In this document: positions 21,609 through 29,079 of the stretch, piece by piece
Layout of the letters: every line of letters begins with the position of its first letter
Numbering within the stretch: position 1 is the first letter of the stretch
Assembly: GCA_015058875.1 (NCBI GenBank)
Contig: SVBN01000027.1
Span: forward strand, 1 to 35,989
DNA: 35,989 nt
Source: Erysipelotrichaceae bacterium
GTDB taxonomy: Bacteria > Bacillota_I > Bacilli_A > Erysipelotrichales > Erysipelotrichaceae
Direction: 5' to 3'
Translations under genes and position numbers: made by a program
The notes under the pieces: model-generated
What the model saw: the letters and a program-made list of their open reading frames with translations, nothing else
The model's database searches: none
What the model was told of the DNA's origin: nothing

Positions 21609-23675
21609 TCAAGCGTCCTTCCTGGCGGATGCGATAACCTTATCCGCAACTTCCTTCGGAGCCGGCTGATATCTGTCAAATCCGATGACATACTTGCCTC
21701 TGCCCTGTGTCATGGAACGCAGTTCATTTGCATATGTCAGCATCTCAGCCATAGGTACTTCGGCCTGAATGACCTGATCGCCGTCTTCGTTTGTCTGCAT
21801 ATCCATGATCAGGCCGCGTCTCTTGGTGAAGTCGCCCATCAGAGTACCGGTGTACTCTTCCGGTGCTACGACTGTGACCTTGCCGATCGGTTCCAGAAGA
21901 ACCGGATTTGCCTTCGGCATTGCGGCGTTGTAAGCAAGTCTTGCGGCTTCCTTGAAGGCAACTTCCTTGGAGTCTACCGGGTGATAGCTTCCGTCATACA
22001 GTGTAGCCTTGACGCCGACGACCTTGAATCCTGCCAGAGGTCCCTTCTCCATGCAGTCTCTGAGTCCCTGCTCTACCGGCGGGAAGTACTGCTTCGGAAC
22101 GGCACCGCCGAATACTTCCTCGGCAAATACCATATCATCGCTGTCTGCCGGTTCGAATCTGACCCAGACGTCACCGTACTGGCCGGCACCGCCGTTCTGC
22201 TTCTTGTATTTACCCTGAGCTTCAGCCTTGCCGCGGATTGTTTCACGGTACTGAACGGTCGGAACAGTTGTTTCGACTTCCACCTTGTACTTGCTCTTGA
22301 GCTTGGAGAGAATCAGGTCGATATGCTGGTCACCCATGACATAGAGAACCTGCTCATGTGTTTCGGCATTCTTGTCGAGACGGATCGTTCCGTCTTCTTC
22401 GCACATGTTCTTGATTCCGACGGACATCTTATCTTCGTCTGCCTTTGTCTTCGGCCAGATCGCATATCCGAGCATCGGCTGCGGATAATCGATCGGATCA
22501 TACTTCACAACTCTGGAAGTTGTGCACAGTGTATCATTGGTCTGCGTGCTGGAGAGCTTGACGACCGCACCGATATCACCGGTAAACAGTTTTCCGACAC
22601 CGATCTGGAATTTACCGTTGATGACATAAACCTGACCGATCTTTTCATTAACTTCCTTGGTTGAGTTGTATACCTGAGAGTCGGAGTTCAGGACACCGGA
22701 CATTACCTTCAGATAGGAAATCTTTCCGACGAACGGGTCAACAACTGTCTTGAAAACAAATGCGGACATTGCTTCGTTCTCGTTTGTTTCCATATCGATG
22801 CTGTCGCCCTTGGCATTCTTTCCGCGGACAAATCCCTTTTCGGCATAGCTCGGGAAGTATTCCGTTACCAGGTCGAGAATACGCTCGATACCGGTTGCCT
22901 GATCGGCGCTGCCGCAGTATACAGGACGGATATCACCGGCACGTACGCCGATTCTGAGTCCCTTGGCAACTTCGTGCATTTCGAACTTTTCGCCTTCGAA
23001 GAATTTTTCCATCAGTTCATCATCTGTGGATGCGATTGCTTCGGCGATTTCCGCATAGTACTCTTCAACCTTGTCTGCCAGTTCAGCTGGTACTTCCTTG
23101 GCTTCGTCATGGTTGTTGTAATACCACGCCTTGTTTCTCAAAATGTTGACGGAGCCGATAACCTTGCCGCCTTCAATGATCGGCATCTCGAACGGAATAA
23201 TTGTATTTCCGAACTTGCTGCGGAGTTCAGCAAGGATTTCATCGAAGTTTGCATTCGGATCATCCATCTTGTTGACAAAGAAGATGGTCGGCAGCTTTCT
23301 CTTTGCGGCAGCTTCCTTCCAGGCTCTTTCCGTACCGGATTCAACGCCTTCCTTTGCATCTACAACAATCAGCGCATTGTCACCGACGGTCAGGCCTGTC
23401 ATTTCTTCACCTTCATAGTCCATGTAGCCCGGAGTATCGATGAAGTTGATCTTCTTGTTTTTCCATTCAACCGGTGCCAGATGGCAGTAGCAGGAAAGTC
23501 CTCTCTTGCCTTCTTCCGCATCGAAATTCAGGAAAGATGTACCGTCATTTGCTTTTCCGTAACGGTCGATTGCCTTTGTAAAACGAAGGCAGGATTCAAT
23601 CAATGAACTTTTGCCGGCGCCGGAATGACCCAGGACGACAACATTTCTTACTTCATTTGCAAGATAATCTCTCAT
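21609..23675 (-). CDS. EF-G-like translational GTPase (elongation factor G homologue)
   Basis: The protein has 688 residues and the complete five-domain EF-G plan. G1 is GHSGAGKS (16-23), unlike the canonical AHIDAGKTT of EF-G. Switch II is DTPGYMDY (80-87): the catalytic His of DTPGHVD is Tyr84. G4 is NKMD (135-138). The C-terminal part carries EF-G domain IV (AGQYGDVWVRFEP, GSYHPVDSKEVAFKEAA) and domain V (GDFTKRRGLIMDM, then ELRSMTQGRG). These changes are typical of the EF-G-like/EF-G2 paralogue group in Bacillota rather than the housekeeping factor. It should bind the ribosome, but whether it translocates, recycles or protects is unknown. The gene follows the ankyrin-repeat gene by 19 nt with AAGGAG upstream and shares its structured leader. 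Confidence 0.93.
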   Translation of the reverse strand: MRDYLANEVRNVVVLGHSGAGKSSLIESCLRFTKAIDRYGKANDGTSFLNFDAEEGKRGLSCYCHLAPVEWKNKKINFIDTPGYMDYEGEEMTGLTVGDNALIVVDAKEGVESGTERAWKEAAAKRKLPTIFFVNKMDDPNANFDEILAELRSKFGNTIIPFEMPIIEGGKVIGSVNILRNKAWYYNNHDEAKEVPAELADKVEEYYAEIAEAIASTDDELMEKFFEGEKFEMHEVAKGLRIGVRAGDIRPVYCGSADQATGIERILDLVTEYFPSYAEKGFVRGKNAKGDSIDMETNENEAMSAFVFKTVVDPFVGKISYLKVMSGVLNSDSQVYNSTKEVNEKIGQVYVINGKFQIGVGKLFTGDIGAVVKLSSTQTNDTLCTTSRVVKYDPIDYPQPMLGYAIWPKTKADEDKMSVGIKNMCEEDGTIRLDKNAETHEQVLYVMGDQHIDLILSKLKSKYKVEVETTVPTVQYRETIRGKAEAQGKYKKQNGGAGQYGDVWVRFEPADSDDMVFAEEVFGGAVPKQYFPPVEQGLRDCMEKGPLAGFKVVGVKATLYDGSYHPVDSKEVAFKEAARLAYNAAMPKANPVLLEPIGKVTVVAPEEYTGTLMGDFTKRRGLIMDMQTNEDGDQVIQAEVPMAEMLTYANELRSMTQGRGKYVIGFDRYQPAPKEVADKVIASARKDA

Positions 23676-23694
23676 ATTTTATGCAAGCTCCTTT

Positions 23695-24363
23695 TTACTT
23701 CAGAATATCCTTCAGATCCGCAAGGCATTCTTTGCGGACATAGTGGATCGCCTTGTTTCCGTTATAGTCCAGAATTTCCTTATCTGCGCCGTTTTCCAGC
23801 AGATAGTTTACCAGTTCCGGGAATCCGCTGTATGCGGCTCTCATCAGAGCTGTGCAGCCTCTTCCGTCCACTGCGTTGACATTTGCGCCGCTTTCGATCA
23901 GGAAGCGGATAACATCCAGCTTATAGGCGTTGACAGCTTCCATCAGAGCTGTTCTTCCCTGTTCATCCTGTGCATCGAGATTTGCGCCTTTGCCGACGAG
24001 ATATGTCACTACATCTGTTTCACCGAGCAGAGCAGCTCTCATCAGTGCAGTTCTTCCCTTATTATCATGGGAGTTTACATCCGCACCTGCATGTTCCAGC
24101 ATTTTGCAGATAGCGAGATGTCCTTTCTTTGCGGCACCCATCAGTGCTGTCTTGTTGTTTCTGTCACGCGCTCTGGGATCTGCACCGTTGTCCAGCAGGA
24201 AACGGACAATGTCTTCATACCCGCGCTTGGCACTGCGCATCAGTGCCGTACGTCCGTCACCGTTCGCGACGTTGACGTTTGCGCCCTTCGATACCATTGC
24301 GCATACCTTGGCAAAATCACCTCTTGCTGCTGCATCGAAGAATTCCTGATTTGTCTGATCCAT
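23695..24363 (-). CDS. Ankyrin-repeat protein
   Basis: The 222-residue protein starts behind a perfect AAGGAGG site. After a short cap it consists of six ankyrin repeats, each about 33 residues, with the consensus DGRTALMRAAxxGxxDIVRFL and LxxGANVNAxDxxG. There is no signal peptide or membrane segment, so it is a cytosolic protein-binding scaffold. It is the first gene of a two-gene operon with the EF-G-like GTPase, behind a promoter, a structured leader and an intrinsic terminator. The neighbour implies a role connected with the GTPase or the ribosome, for instance as partner or inhibitor; this is inference. Confidence 0.93.
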   Translation of the reverse strand: MDQTNQEFFDAAARGDFAKVCAMVSKGANVNVANGDGRTALMRSAKRGYEDIVRFLLDNGADPRARDRNNKTALMGAAKKGHLAICKMLEHAGADVNSHDNKGRTALMRAALLGETDVVTYLVGKGANLDAQDEQGRTALMEAVNAYKLDVIRFLIESGANVNAVDGRGCTALMRAAYSGFPELVNYLLENGADKEILDYNGNKAIHYVRKECLADLKDILK

Positions 24364-24404
24364 AATTTTCCTCCTTATTACGTTCAGTATTTATTTTTTT
24401 AACC

Positions 24405-24432
24405 AAAAAAGATGGACAGTATACATCCATCT
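24405..24432 (-). terminator. Leader terminator (attenuator) in front of the ankyrin gene
   Basis: AGATGGA (24432-24426) pairs with TCCATCT (24416-24410) around a 9-nt loop (TGTATACTG), followed by six T residues. It stands between the promoter (24580-24607) and the first gene (start 24363), so full expression needs readthrough. Confidence 0.8.
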
Positions 24433-24532
24433 AAAAAACATTTTCACTGGCAGTATTCACCCCGCCGAAAAGGAGTTCCTCCTTACGGCAGGAAGTGACA
24501 GAAAAGGCTTTTGTCCCCGCAATCGTTCTCAT
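24431..24532 (-). CDS. Possible leader peptide of 33 residues
   Basis: An ATG at 24532 follows GGAG with 9 nt spacing and opens a 33-codon frame (MRTIAGTKAFSVTSC, then RKEELLFGGVNTASENVF). Its TAG stop at 24433-24431 overlaps the first base of the terminator stem, so a ribosome finishing the peptide would cover the attenuator. That placement is typical of translation-coupled attenuation. A second overlapping frame of 22 codons starts near 24551 without a good site. The peptide is not recognised, and only position and spacing support it. Confidence 0.4.
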   Translation of the reverse strand: MRTIAGTKAFSVTSCRKEELLFGGVNTASENVF

Positions 24533-24579
24533 GATTCATCACTCCGTTCATCTTTTAAAAAGAATACTGCTCTGAATAT

Positions 24580-24607
24580 ATTGTATCGGAAACCTAAAAT
24601 ACTTCAA
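24580..24607 (-). promoter_or_regulatory. Promoter of the ankyrin / EF-G-like operon
   Basis: TTGAAG (24607-24602) and TACAAT (24585-24580) are 16 bp apart. The start point near 24573 lies just before the closing stem of the leader. Confidence 0.65.
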
Positions 24608-24714
24608 CCGAAATCCCGGTGAAACCGGTCAAGTTCACAGGATTTTCACGATTTCCGTTTGTAACCTCTTTCATTTCATTTTATTTTCATTTTTTCAGAG
24701 AGACTGCTTCCGGC

Positions 24715-25596
24715 TTATGACTGTCTGCCGCCGTTCACAATTTCCACTGTTCTTACCGGATAAGGTATCACGATGCCGTTGGCCGGGAATTCCGAAGCAA
24801 TCGCTTCGCGGATATTGCTGGCTGCGGTAAAGAATCCGCCGTAGGTTGCCGTCTGAATGCGGAACTTCAGTTCGATTCCGCTGTCCTGAAAGTCATTTAC
24901 CCGGATGGTTACTGCATCCTTCCCCTCATTCTTTTCCTGAATAGTACGGATATCCACAAACTCCGGCTGCCGCTCTGCAATCTCCCGGATCAGCCTTTTT
25001 GCCAGGGGGATATTCGTCCCGTAGGCTACGGATACGGAAATCCAGTTGGCATAATGCGTATTGGCAATGCTTCTGTCTTCAATGATCGCCGTATTCATCA
25101 CGGAATTCGGTATGATCACAGTCGTATTCTCATATGTTTTCAGCACCGTATGGCGCAGTGTAATCTCGGAAACCGTACCGGTGATGCCCTTTTCGCTCAT
25201 GATAATCAGATCGCCGGTATGAAACGGCTGATAAATCACAAGGAAGAATCCGCTGATATAGTTTCCGAAGGACTCCTGAGCTGCCAGGGATACCGCGACC
25301 GCCAGGATGGATGTCGCTCCGAGTGCGGTCCTGCCCAGCGCCTGCAGCATCTTCACTCTTGAAAGAATCAATACGGCCGCAATGATCCTGACTACTGTTT
25401 TCAATGTGGAAAACAGATATCTGTAGGCCATTTTCTGGTTCCCCGGTCCGATTCCGGAAACAGCCTTTTCCGTTTTATCCATCGCTTTGGTAACCAGATT
25501 TGTGATGATCAATGTGACGAGAGCGGATACGAGAAACGGTACAAACCCTTCTTCAAAAACATCCGATCCGAATGTCAGAATATCATTCCAATCCAT
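24715..25596 (-). CDS. Small-conductance mechanosensitive channel, MscS family
   Basis: The protein has 293 residues. Hydrophobic helices lie near 18-37, 64-80 and 88-115, the last being the pore-lining TM3 (ALGATSILAVAVSLAAQESFGNYISG). The MscS beta domain follows (GDLIIMSEKGITGTVSEITLRHTVLKTYENTTVIIPN, given here as the run from 128), then the C-terminal alpha/beta domain (SVAYGTNIPLAKRLI). It releases solutes on osmotic downshock. The start has GAGGTGG upstream and follows the YgjP-type gene by 9 nt, so both form one operon. No terminator of good quality was seen after it. Confidence 0.95.
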   Translation of the reverse strand: MDWNDILTFGSDVFEEGFVPFLVSALVTLIITNLVTKAMDKTEKAVSGIGPGNQKMAYRYLFSTLKTVVRIIAAVLILSRVKMLQALGRTALGATSILAVAVSLAAQESFGNYISGFFLVIYQPFHTGDLIIMSEKGITGTVSEITLRHTVLKTYENTTVIIPNSVMNTAIIEDRSIANTHYANWISVSVAYGTNIPLAKRLIREIAERQPEFVDIRTIQEKNEGKDAVTIRVNDFQDSGIELKFRIQTATYGGFFTAASNIREAIASEFPANGIVIPYPVRTVEIVNGGRQS

Positions 25597-25605
25597 GTTT
25601 CCACC

Positions 25606-26298
25606 TCATTTCAGCAGTCCGTTGTACCGGTCATACAGCGGCATATAGTGCCGGACAATCTGATAAAACCGTGCAGAATGGTTCGGCACAAGAAAGTGCA
25701 CATATTCATGCAGAAGAACAGATTCAAATGCTTCCCGGGGATAATGAATCAGCCGCGTCGACATTGTAATCTTATGATCCGAAGGCTTGCATACGCCCCA
25801 GCGGCTGGTCATATACCTCACCTGAAATACCGGCAGGGGCAGACCATGCTTCATGCAGATTTCACGGTCCCATTCCCCTCTGCTTTCGACAATCATATCA
25901 CGGATCTTTTCAGCCGCATATTTCCGGAAAACGGCGGAAATCCGTTCTTCACTGAAGTCCTTCAGATAATATGTCAGTATATCCCCGTCAATCAGAATAT
26001 GATCCCGGGAAGCCTGCTCATACCTTACATATTTCTTCTCGCCCAGCCACCAGATTACAGGAGACGCCGTCCCTTCCTGATCAAGCACTTCCCTTCGCTT
26101 CTGATGCATGCTTGCTTTCAGAATCCAGTTTTCCTTTTCGTTAATAAAACGCCGGATCTGCGCCTCCGGGATACCGTAGGGACAGGTTACCCTCAGGCTT
26201 CCGTCCTGGTTCACCCGCAGATACATATTTTTCATGCGGCGCTTCTTTTCGATATGGACTTCCCTGTCCGTTCCGCCGATCGTCACTTTCATCTGCAT
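25606..26298 (-). CDS. YgjP-type metal-dependent hydrolase (DUF45 family)
   Basis: The 230-residue protein ends in the zinc motif HEYVH (197-201) with a third ligand candidate H207 (VPNHSARFYQIV), preceded by SRWGVCKPSDHKITMSTRLI at 165-184. This is the YgjP-like metallopeptidase signature. The N-terminus is beta-rich (MKVTIGGTDREVHIEKK, RRMKNMYLRVN). Members resemble SprT/minigluzincin peptidases, often annotated as M48-like; the substrate is unknown. The start ATG at 26298 has no convincing ribosome binding site and a second ATG two codons later is possible. It is co-transcribed with the mscS gene. Confidence 0.9.
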   Translation of the reverse strand: MQMKVTIGGTDREVHIEKKRRMKNMYLRVNQDGSLRVTCPYGIPEAQIRRFINEKENWILKASMHQKRREVLDQEGTASPVIWWLGEKKYVRYEQASRDHILIDGDILTYYLKDFSEERISAVFRKYAAEKIRDMIVESRGEWDREICMKHGLPLPVFQVRYMTSRWGVCKPSDHKITMSTRLIHYPREAFESVLLHEYVHFLVPNHSARFYQIVRHYMPLYDRYNGLLK

Positions 26299-26660
26299 AC
26301 GGTGATTTAATCATATCTTTTTCAAAGCGTACAGAAAAATGTTCCGGTCCGATCCTGCGGATATGGATATTCCGGAAGGCTGCCGCACAGCTTTCCGCCG
26401 CTCCGGAACAGCATTTTTGCGGCATATTGATGCATTTTTCCGGCATTTCCGGAGGATCTTCCCGCGTCATGGAAAAATTTACATTTTTCTTTCACCGGAT
26501 TCTGAATTTTTTGTGAACAATGCTGTTCATCGATTGAATTAATTTCCTGTTTCAAAGTACTATCTCTGTGGAAATATTTTCCTGAATTTGTATCTGAATC
26601 CGGGTATGCTGTTTACCCGCAGTATACATACCCGCCGGATTTGGATAAATCCCCCAAACG
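26299..26660. other. Intergenic region upstream of the YgjP-type gene
   Basis: This stretch of about 360 bp holds no frame with a ribosome binding site and recognisable content. It contains an imperfect inverted repeat: CGGGTATG (26601-26608) faces CATACCCG (26627-26634), with a further CTG/CAG pair inside. No T run follows on either strand. The YgjP-mscS promoter should lie here but I could not place it. Confidence 0.4.
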
Positions 26661-26701
26661 AAAAAGTGTTCCTGCCGATACCCACCCATTTATCAGCAGG
26701 A
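26661..26701 (-). terminator. Terminator of the tyrosine phosphatase gene
   Basis: TCCTGCTGATA (26701-26691) pairs with TATCGGCAGGA (26680-26670), one G-U pair, followed by ACACTTTTT. Confidence 0.75.
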
Positions 26702-26712
26702 CCTTTTTCATT

Positions 26713-27474
26713 TTATTCCGTATACATTGTTCTCAGACGTTCCCGGCGCTCTTCATCCAGTCCGAAGCAGTCCGTGAAATAAGCGTCGTAGTTTCCGTAT
26801 TCCTCCAGAATGCAGTCCAGCGAATAACGTGCCGAAGACCGCAGCACACCTTCATAGGCAACCAGCTGTTCACAGAATTCCGGATGGTCCTTCAATACAT
26901 CCGCCCGGTTTTCCAGGAATCTTTCAATGACAGCGTGACGGTATTCGTTTGTCTTTTCATAATCATCCAGAACCGTTTCTTCATTTACGCCCAGCGCCAG
27001 CATGATCAGTGCCGCCGCGATGCCTGTGCGGTCCTTGCCGGCAGTGCAGTGGAACAGCACCGGCGCATTGCCTGCTTCAATTTCCCGGAACATCACCTGA
27101 TATGCCGGAGAAAACGGCAGACCACCGTACATCACTTCCAGAAAGTTCTGAGGTTTCCCGCGCTTTGCCCGCTTCTGCATTCCTTCCGGAGAAAGATCGA
27201 TTTCCTTCCCGGACCGGTCGGTCAGCGCAGAAAGATTGAATACCCCGGCACCGGGAATTTCCGGATCCGGGCTGAGCCCCCGCTCATAATCGGAACGGAA
27301 GTCAAACAGTGATCTGATTCCGAGACCTCTGACAAATTCCGTTTCTTCTTCATTAAAATAAGAAAGGCTTCCGCTTCTCCAGAACACGCCATGCCGGATG
27401 TGTTTTCCTCCCTGAACCGGGTACCCTCCCAGTTCTCTCAGATTCATTTCTTTTCTTACGTCTTCCAGTTTCAT
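26713..27474 (-). CDS. Tyrosine-protein phosphatase (Y_phosphatase3 type)
   Basis: ATG 27474 follows GGAGGTG; the 253-residue protein has the signature loop HCTAGKDRTG at 142-151 with nucleophile C143 and R149. The N-terminus (NLRELGGYP, FWRSGSLSYF, SLFDFRSDYERG) is the conserved start of this family, which includes lipid and protein tyrosine phosphatases such as LipA/MptpB-like enzymes. No signal peptide is present. It is the last leftward gene of the maltodextrin cluster but is separated from the glucosidase by a terminator, so it may have its own promoter (CATAAT is seen near 27500). Whether it acts on proteins, phosphoinositides or sugars is open. Confidence 0.92.
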   Translation of the reverse strand: MKLEDVRKEMNLRELGGYPVQGGKHIRHGVFWRSGSLSYFNEEETEFVRGLGIRSLFDFRSDYERGLSPDPEIPGAGVFNLSALTDRSGKEIDLSPEGMQKRAKRGKPQNFLEVMYGGLPFSPAYQVMFREIEAGNAPVLFHCTAGKDRTGIAAALIMLALGVNEETVLDDYEKTNEYRHAVIERFLENRADVLKDHPEFCEQLVAYEGVLRSSARYSLDCILEEYGNYDAYFTDCFGLDEERRERLRTMYTE

Positions 27475-27502
27475 AAACACCTCCGGCTGAATGACACTAT
27501 TA

Positions 27503-27532
27503 TGACAGAAAAGCCGGATTTCTTCACCCGGC
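27503..27532 (-). terminator. Terminator at the end of the glucosidase gene
   Basis: GCCGGG (27532-27527) pairs with TCCGGC (27518-27513), including one G-U pair, followed by TTTTCTGT. Its stem overlaps the last codons of the glucosidase gene, so it separates the phosphatase from the main operon, possibly only in part. Confidence 0.6.
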
Positions 27533-29068
27533 CTTGTTCTGCAATATGATAAATGACTGTTCCGGAATGCGGAGCCGGTTTCCTGCGATGCGGCATTCAC
27601 CGATCATATATACAGCTTCCGCATCACATTCCAGCGGTACTTCCGCCGTGTCTCCGGAGGGATTGACCGCGATGATCATCTCTCCTCTTGCATAGACAAA
27701 CGGAAACTGATGCGGCATGGCATGCAGCACTTCAAACGGACCGTCCGCCTGCAGCCGGGGATATGTGTGCCTGATCCGTGTCAGATCCCTTACGGCATGC
27801 AGAAGCGAATCCTTCTTTTCCAGCTGATCCTGTACAGTCGGAGCTGACGGGGCAGGATCGGTGGGAAGATACGGATTGTCCGAAACGGAAAATCCGTGAT
27901 TTTTACTGCTGTCCCACTGCATCGGCGTTCTTGAACCGGTCCGCTGATATCCGCCTTCTTTTGTTCTGACATCCAGATATTTCATGCCGATTTCATCACC
28001 GTAGTAGAAAAACGGCACGCCCGGCATGGTCAGCAGGAAGCCGTAAAACAGCTTCATCTCTCTTTCACTCAGAGTCCGGGCGGGACGGGGTGTGTCATGA
28101 TTGCAGGTGAACATGGAAATATATCCGTTTTCCCTGACGGCATGATACTTCGGCAGCCAGTCATTCAGGAACCGCATAATATCTCCTCTTCCTTCCTTCA
28201 GGAAGAAACTGTGATCGCCGCCCTCCGTTTCATAGTCCCTTAAAAGCGTATTGTATCCGTTGTGATGGTGATCCAGATAGAAATCCATATGGAATCCGCC
28301 GCCGTTCACTGCCTGCACAGGATTGGACCACTCGCTGACCAGGGCAGCTTCCGGATATTCCCGATCTAGCATATTCCGGATATCACGCCATATCGCTGCG
28401 GTCGCAGACTTGTTTTCATCATCATTCTTGACCAGCGAATCGGCCATATCCACCCGGAAGCCGTCACATCCGAACTCCAGCCAGTAACGCATTACTTCCT
28501 TCATGGCCTCCCGGGTAGCCAGTGCCTCCGGTGAATCCACTGCGCTCATCCATGACTCCGTACGGTTCAGCCAGCCATAGTTCAATGCGGGCTGGGAGGC
28601 GAAGAAGTTCAGCATATATGCTCCGGCGCGTTCCTTCATTCCGCTGATATAGGGATGTCCCGCAATACCTTCAAAGGCATGTGAGGTCCAGATATATCTG
28701 CCGCTGTATTCATTTTCTTCCGCTTTCGAGGATTCCAGAAACCATGGATGCTGGTCGGAAGTATGTCCCGGCACAAGGTCCAGAAGCACATGCATTCCCA
28801 TCTGATGCGCTCTCTCCAGCAGCTGTTTCATGTCTTCATCCGTTCCGTAGCGCTCCGCGATCTTCCTGTAGTCACGCACGTCGTATCCTCCGTCCAGAAA
28901 CGGAGAGTCAAAGACCGGATTCAGCCACAGGGCATTGCAGCCGAGAGAGCGGACATAGTCCAGTTTCTGAATGATCCCCTGCAGATCACCGATGCCGTCC
29001 CCGTCGGAATCGTAAAACGACTGCGGATAGATTTCATAAAACACTGCATCTTTCAGCCATTCGGGCAT
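27524..29068 (-). CDS. Cytoplasmic GH13 alpha-glucosidase / oligo-glucosidase
   Basis: ATG 29068 is preceded by GAGAGG; the gene begins 11 bp after the amylase stop. The 514-residue protein has the (beta/alpha)8 barrel of glycoside hydrolase family 13: region I GMHVLLDLVPGHTS, nucleophile D207 in GFRVDMADS, acid/base E246 in ALVSEWSNP, and stabiliser D325 in FTCNHDTPRP. The calcium-type loop DSDGDGIGDLQG lies at 20-31. Without a signal peptide it acts inside the cell, cleaving imported maltodextrins or related glucans. The precise linkage preference (alpha-1,4 or alpha-1,6) cannot be set by eye. Its place behind the transporter genes supports the pathway. Confidence 0.92.
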   Translation of the reverse strand: MPEWLKDAVFYEIYPQSFYDSDGDGIGDLQGIIQKLDYVRSLGCNALWLNPVFDSPFLDGGYDVRDYRKIAERYGTDEDMKQLLERAHQMGMHVLLDLVPGHTSDQHPWFLESSKAEENEYSGRYIWTSHAFEGIAGHPYISGMKERAGAYMLNFFASQPALNYGWLNRTESWMSAVDSPEALATREAMKEVMRYWLEFGCDGFRVDMADSLVKNDDENKSATAAIWRDIRNMLDREYPEAALVSEWSNPVQAVNGGGFHMDFYLDHHHNGYNTLLRDYETEGGDHSFFLKEGRGDIMRFLNDWLPKYHAVRENGYISMFTCNHDTPRPARTLSEREMKLFYGFLLTMPGVPFFYYGDEIGMKYLDVRTKEGGYQRTGSRTPMQWDSSKNHGFSVSDNPYLPTDPAPSAPTVQDQLEKKDSLLHAVRDLTRIRHTYPRLQADGPFEVLHAMPHQFPFVYARGEMIIAVNPSGDTAEVPLECDAEAVYMIGECRIAGNRLRIPEQSFIILQNKAG

Positions 29069-29079
29069 ATTGTTTCCTC

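Larger units (their letters stand above)
24405..24573 (-). ncRNA. Structured 5' leader of the ankyrin / EF-G-like operon
   Basis: The transcript should start near 24573. Three nt later GCAGTATTC (24570-24562) can pair perfectly with GAATACTGC (24458-24450) to close the leader. Inside, GCCG-U-AAGGAG-GAA-CTCCTT-TT-CGGC (24489-24464) makes a strong hairpin. The same 5' strand can instead pair with ATACTG in the terminator loop (24422-24417), so two exclusive folds exist. I do not recognise a known riboswitch consensus. Confidence 0.55.

Noticed and set aside
24405-24573. A known riboswitch class in the ankyrin operon leader
   Set aside because: The sequence does not match the consensus of TPP, SAM, c-di-AMP, T-box, glycine, guanidine or manganese classes that I could recall; it is reported as an unclassified leader.
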